Shown here: positions 63,601-64,000 of the stretch, piece by piece
Layout of the letters: the number at the start of each line of letters is the position of its first letter
Position numbering within the stretch: the first letter of the stretch is position 1
Assembly: GCA_022577435.1 (NCBI GenBank)
Contig: JAKOON010000011.1
Location: forward strand, 18,573,302 to 18,637,301
DNA from: Embiotoca jacksoni
Taxonomy: Eukaryota > Chordata > Actinopteri > Embiotocidae
DNA length: 64,000 nt
Direction of reading: 5' to 3'
Translations under genes and position numbers: made by a program
Notes under the pieces: generated by a model
What the model was told of the DNA's origin: nothing
Seen by the model: the letters and a program-made list of their open reading frames with translations, nothing else
Databases searched by the model: none

Positions 63601-63855
63601 TAGTTTCAGCACTTCAGCCTCACAGGGGATCCTTCTCCCTCACTGCGACTGCCAAATGAGATCCACGTAGAGGTCAGATAGCTCCCCACCAGCCCGAGAG
63701 CCAACGCCAAATAGCCCCCCCACACATTCCTCTCTCTCCCTCCCGTCTGATGTTTTCTGATCGTTGATAACAAAACTCAAACAAGCAGGTGAGTCGCGGC
63801 CTCGCTCTTACCTTTCCAGGTATTTCTCTGAGAAATCAACCATAGTGTGAAACAT
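56636..63855 (-). CDS. rgs3: rgs3, 191-residue isoform (regulator of G-protein signalling 3)
   Basis: Five exons joined as 63812-63855, 59128-59229, 58110-58171, 56951-57117 and 56636-56836 give 576 coding bases, exactly 192 codons with stop. The RGS domain runs roughly from residue 60 to 180. It includes KWGDSLDKLLTHKYGLAAF, EFSEENLEFWLACEEYKKIK, SKMASKAKKVFAEYIAIQ, CKEVNLDSYTRDHTKDNLQ and SCFDLAQRRIYGLMEKDSYP-RFLRS. These blocks match human RGS3 closely, which excludes RGS4, 5, 8 and 16. Family role: GTPase-activating protein for Gi and Gq alpha subunits. The conserved switch-contacting residues (the Glu-Asn pair, the Asn of KDNLQ, and the Asp and Arg of MEKDSYPRF) are present, so it should be active. 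Any longer RGS3 N-terminal regions would lie beyond the right edge. Confidence 0.96.
56951..57117 (-). CDS. rgs3: rgs3 exon 4 (167 bp), core of the RGS domain
   Basis: Encodes (Y)GLAAFRAFLRTEFSEENLEF and WLACEEYKKIKSQSKMASKA, then KKVFAEYIAIQSCKE. Acceptor TTCCCTCAG, donor GTGAGT. The 167-bp size is standard for this exon in R4 RGS genes. Confidence 0.97.
57118..58109 (-). other. rgs3 intron (about 1 kb)
   Basis: Contains an AGAAGAAGAAG purine patch, the (TG)n at 57887-57928 and a short (CA)n. No exon seen. Confidence 0.8.
57887..57928. repeat. (TG)n microsatellite, 42 bp, one interruption
   Basis: Dinucleotide repeat in the rgs3 intron between the 62-bp and 167-bp exons. A short (CA)n follows at about 57990-58007. 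Confidence 0.97.
58110..58171 (-). CDS. rgs3: rgs3 exon 3 (62 bp)
   Basis: Starts with one base completing K, then PTPEEALKWGDSLDKLLTHK, and ends with the T of a Tyr codon finished by the next exon. Acceptor TTATCTGCAG, donor GTAAGT. A 62-bp exon at the start of the RGS domain is typical of R4 genes. Confidence 0.96.
58110..58239 (-). CDS. rgs3: rgs3 alternative start exon, 165-residue isoform
   Basis: Reading upstream through the acceptor of the 62-bp exon, the frame stays open to an ATG at 58239-58237, with an in-frame TAA further upstream at 58323-58321. It encodes MGHTMRNLAEMGLLKNRSAF then ICRPTPEEALKW..., continuing into the RGS domain; total 498 bases including stop. The new N-terminus resembles the R4 pattern (short helix, then KNRxAF as in KNRLAFL of the other isoform). 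A CCAAT/GC/TATA promoter lies at the right distance upstream. Expression is unproven. Confidence 0.6.
58383..58445 (-). promoter_or_regulatory. rgs3: Candidate internal rgs3 promoter: TATA, GC box, CCAAT
   Basis: On the minus strand TATAAAAG occupies 58390-58383. A GGCGGG (plus strand) is at 58414-58419 and an inverted CCAAT (plus strand) at 58441-58445. With a start near 58360 they sit at about -26, -55 and -83, the classical spacing. The predicted leader is about 120 bases and contains a five-codon upstream frame, ATG GCT CTG AAG TGA (58350-58336). Confidence 0.55.
58446..59127 (-). other. rgs3 intron part upstream of the internal promoter
   Basis: The first 200 bases next to the CCAAT box are GC-rich. 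From about 58640 to 58960 the sequence is very AT-rich, with no recognised element. Confidence 0.6.
59128..59229 (-). CDS. rgs3: rgs3 exon 2 (102 bp)
   Basis: Encodes (R)AKDMKNRLAFLRRRNESPGS followed by NPASKLDKSMKSVK, matching human RGS3 RAKDMKNKLGIFRRRNESPG. Acceptor GCTTCACCCAG, donor AA/GTAAGT. Basic and Lys/Arg-rich, probably membrane-facing. Confidence 0.95.
59230..63811 (-). other. rgs3 intron 1 (4.6 kb)
   Basis: Contains the compound microsatellite, a 25-base poly-A near 60772-60796, an inverted pair of TCF/LEF-like sites (62525-62558) and a CpG-richer patch (about 62920-63010). No exon matching RGS3 was found. Confidence 0.6.
60539..60652. repeat. Compound (TG)n-(TCTG)n-(TG)n microsatellite, 114 bp
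   Basis: About 10 TG units, then about 12 TCTG units, then a longer run of TG units, in the first intron of the 191-residue rgs3 isoform. Confidence 0.98.
63812..63855 (-). CDS. rgs3: rgs3 start exon of the 191-residue isoform
   Basis: ATG at 63855-63853 opens MFHTMVDFSEKYLE-R. The exon ends AG before the donor GTAAGAG and joins G-GCC of the next exon to give ERAKDMKNRL. This mirrors the R4-family amphipathic N-terminal helix (M...CLERAKxxKxRLxxxL in RGS4, 5 and 16) that targets membranes. A TTCCTGCAG just upstream could be a splice acceptor, so the exon might also be internal in a longer transcript. Confidence 0.8.
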
Positions 63856-63977
63856 GGGTGCCTGCAGGAACGCAGCATGCACTGCATATGTAAGCGTGTG
63901 AGGAGCGCTGGTGGTCAGGGCCCCGGGGTTTGTTTGGCAATCACATTCCTCTAACCCCTGAGAGGCTCTGCTGGAGC

Positions 63978-63985
63978 TTTATATA
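63978..63985 (-). promoter_or_regulatory. rgs3: TATA box of the rgs3 191-residue isoform
   Basis: TATATAAA on the minus strand, 123 bases upstream of the ATG at 63855. A start near 63950 would give a leader of about 95 bases. Elements further upstream are cut off by the window edge. Confidence 0.55.
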
Positions 63986-64000
63986 GTCCTGGGGGTCTGG

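Overview
The window looks like nuclear DNA of a teleost fish. It is AT-rich, full of long (CA)n/(TG)n microsatellites, Tc1-like transposon debris and fish-type MITEs, and its genes are split into small exons with consensus GT-AG splice sites. Nothing bacterial is present. Two genes are supported, both on the minus strand: znf618 on the left and rgs3 on the right. From memory, human RGS3 and ZNF618 are neighbours at 9q32 in the same order and orientation, so the pair looks like conserved synteny.

Right (about 54.5-64 kb): the shared 3' half of rgs3, an R4-family regulator of G-protein signalling. Five exons (44, 102, 62, 167 and 201 bp including stop) join in perfect phase into a 191-residue protein with a complete RGS domain. 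Its start exon has a TATA box about 125 bp upstream, at the window edge. A second candidate promoter (CCAAT, GC box, TATA at standard spacing) lies inside the gene. It would transcribe through the splice acceptor of the 62-bp exon and give a 165-residue isoform with another N-terminus. This is the most interesting candidate in the window. Any exons of longer RGS3 forms lie beyond the right edge.

Left (about 0.6-22.3 kb): the 5' half of znf618, a zinc-finger protein reported as a partner of UHRF2. A CpG-rich promoter near 21.75-22.35 kb is followed by a first intron of about 8.7 kb, the start-codon exon, and then small exons of 78, 45, 90, 81, 90, 78 and 45 bp. These encode three C2H2 fingers and linkers. 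Every internal exon is a multiple of three in phase 1-1, so any can be skipped without a frameshift. The fourth finger and the hAT-transposase-like C-terminal part known in mammals must lie left of base 1.

Middle (about 22.4-54.5 kb): a gene-free interval with microsatellites, a palindromic TTAA-flanked MITE, other MITEs, Tc1 remnants, copies of an unnamed dispersed repeat, a CTCF-like motif and a CpG cluster. No protein-coding gene could be supported there. Promoter, CTCF, enhancer and conserved-element calls are motif readings only; no alignment or expression data were available.
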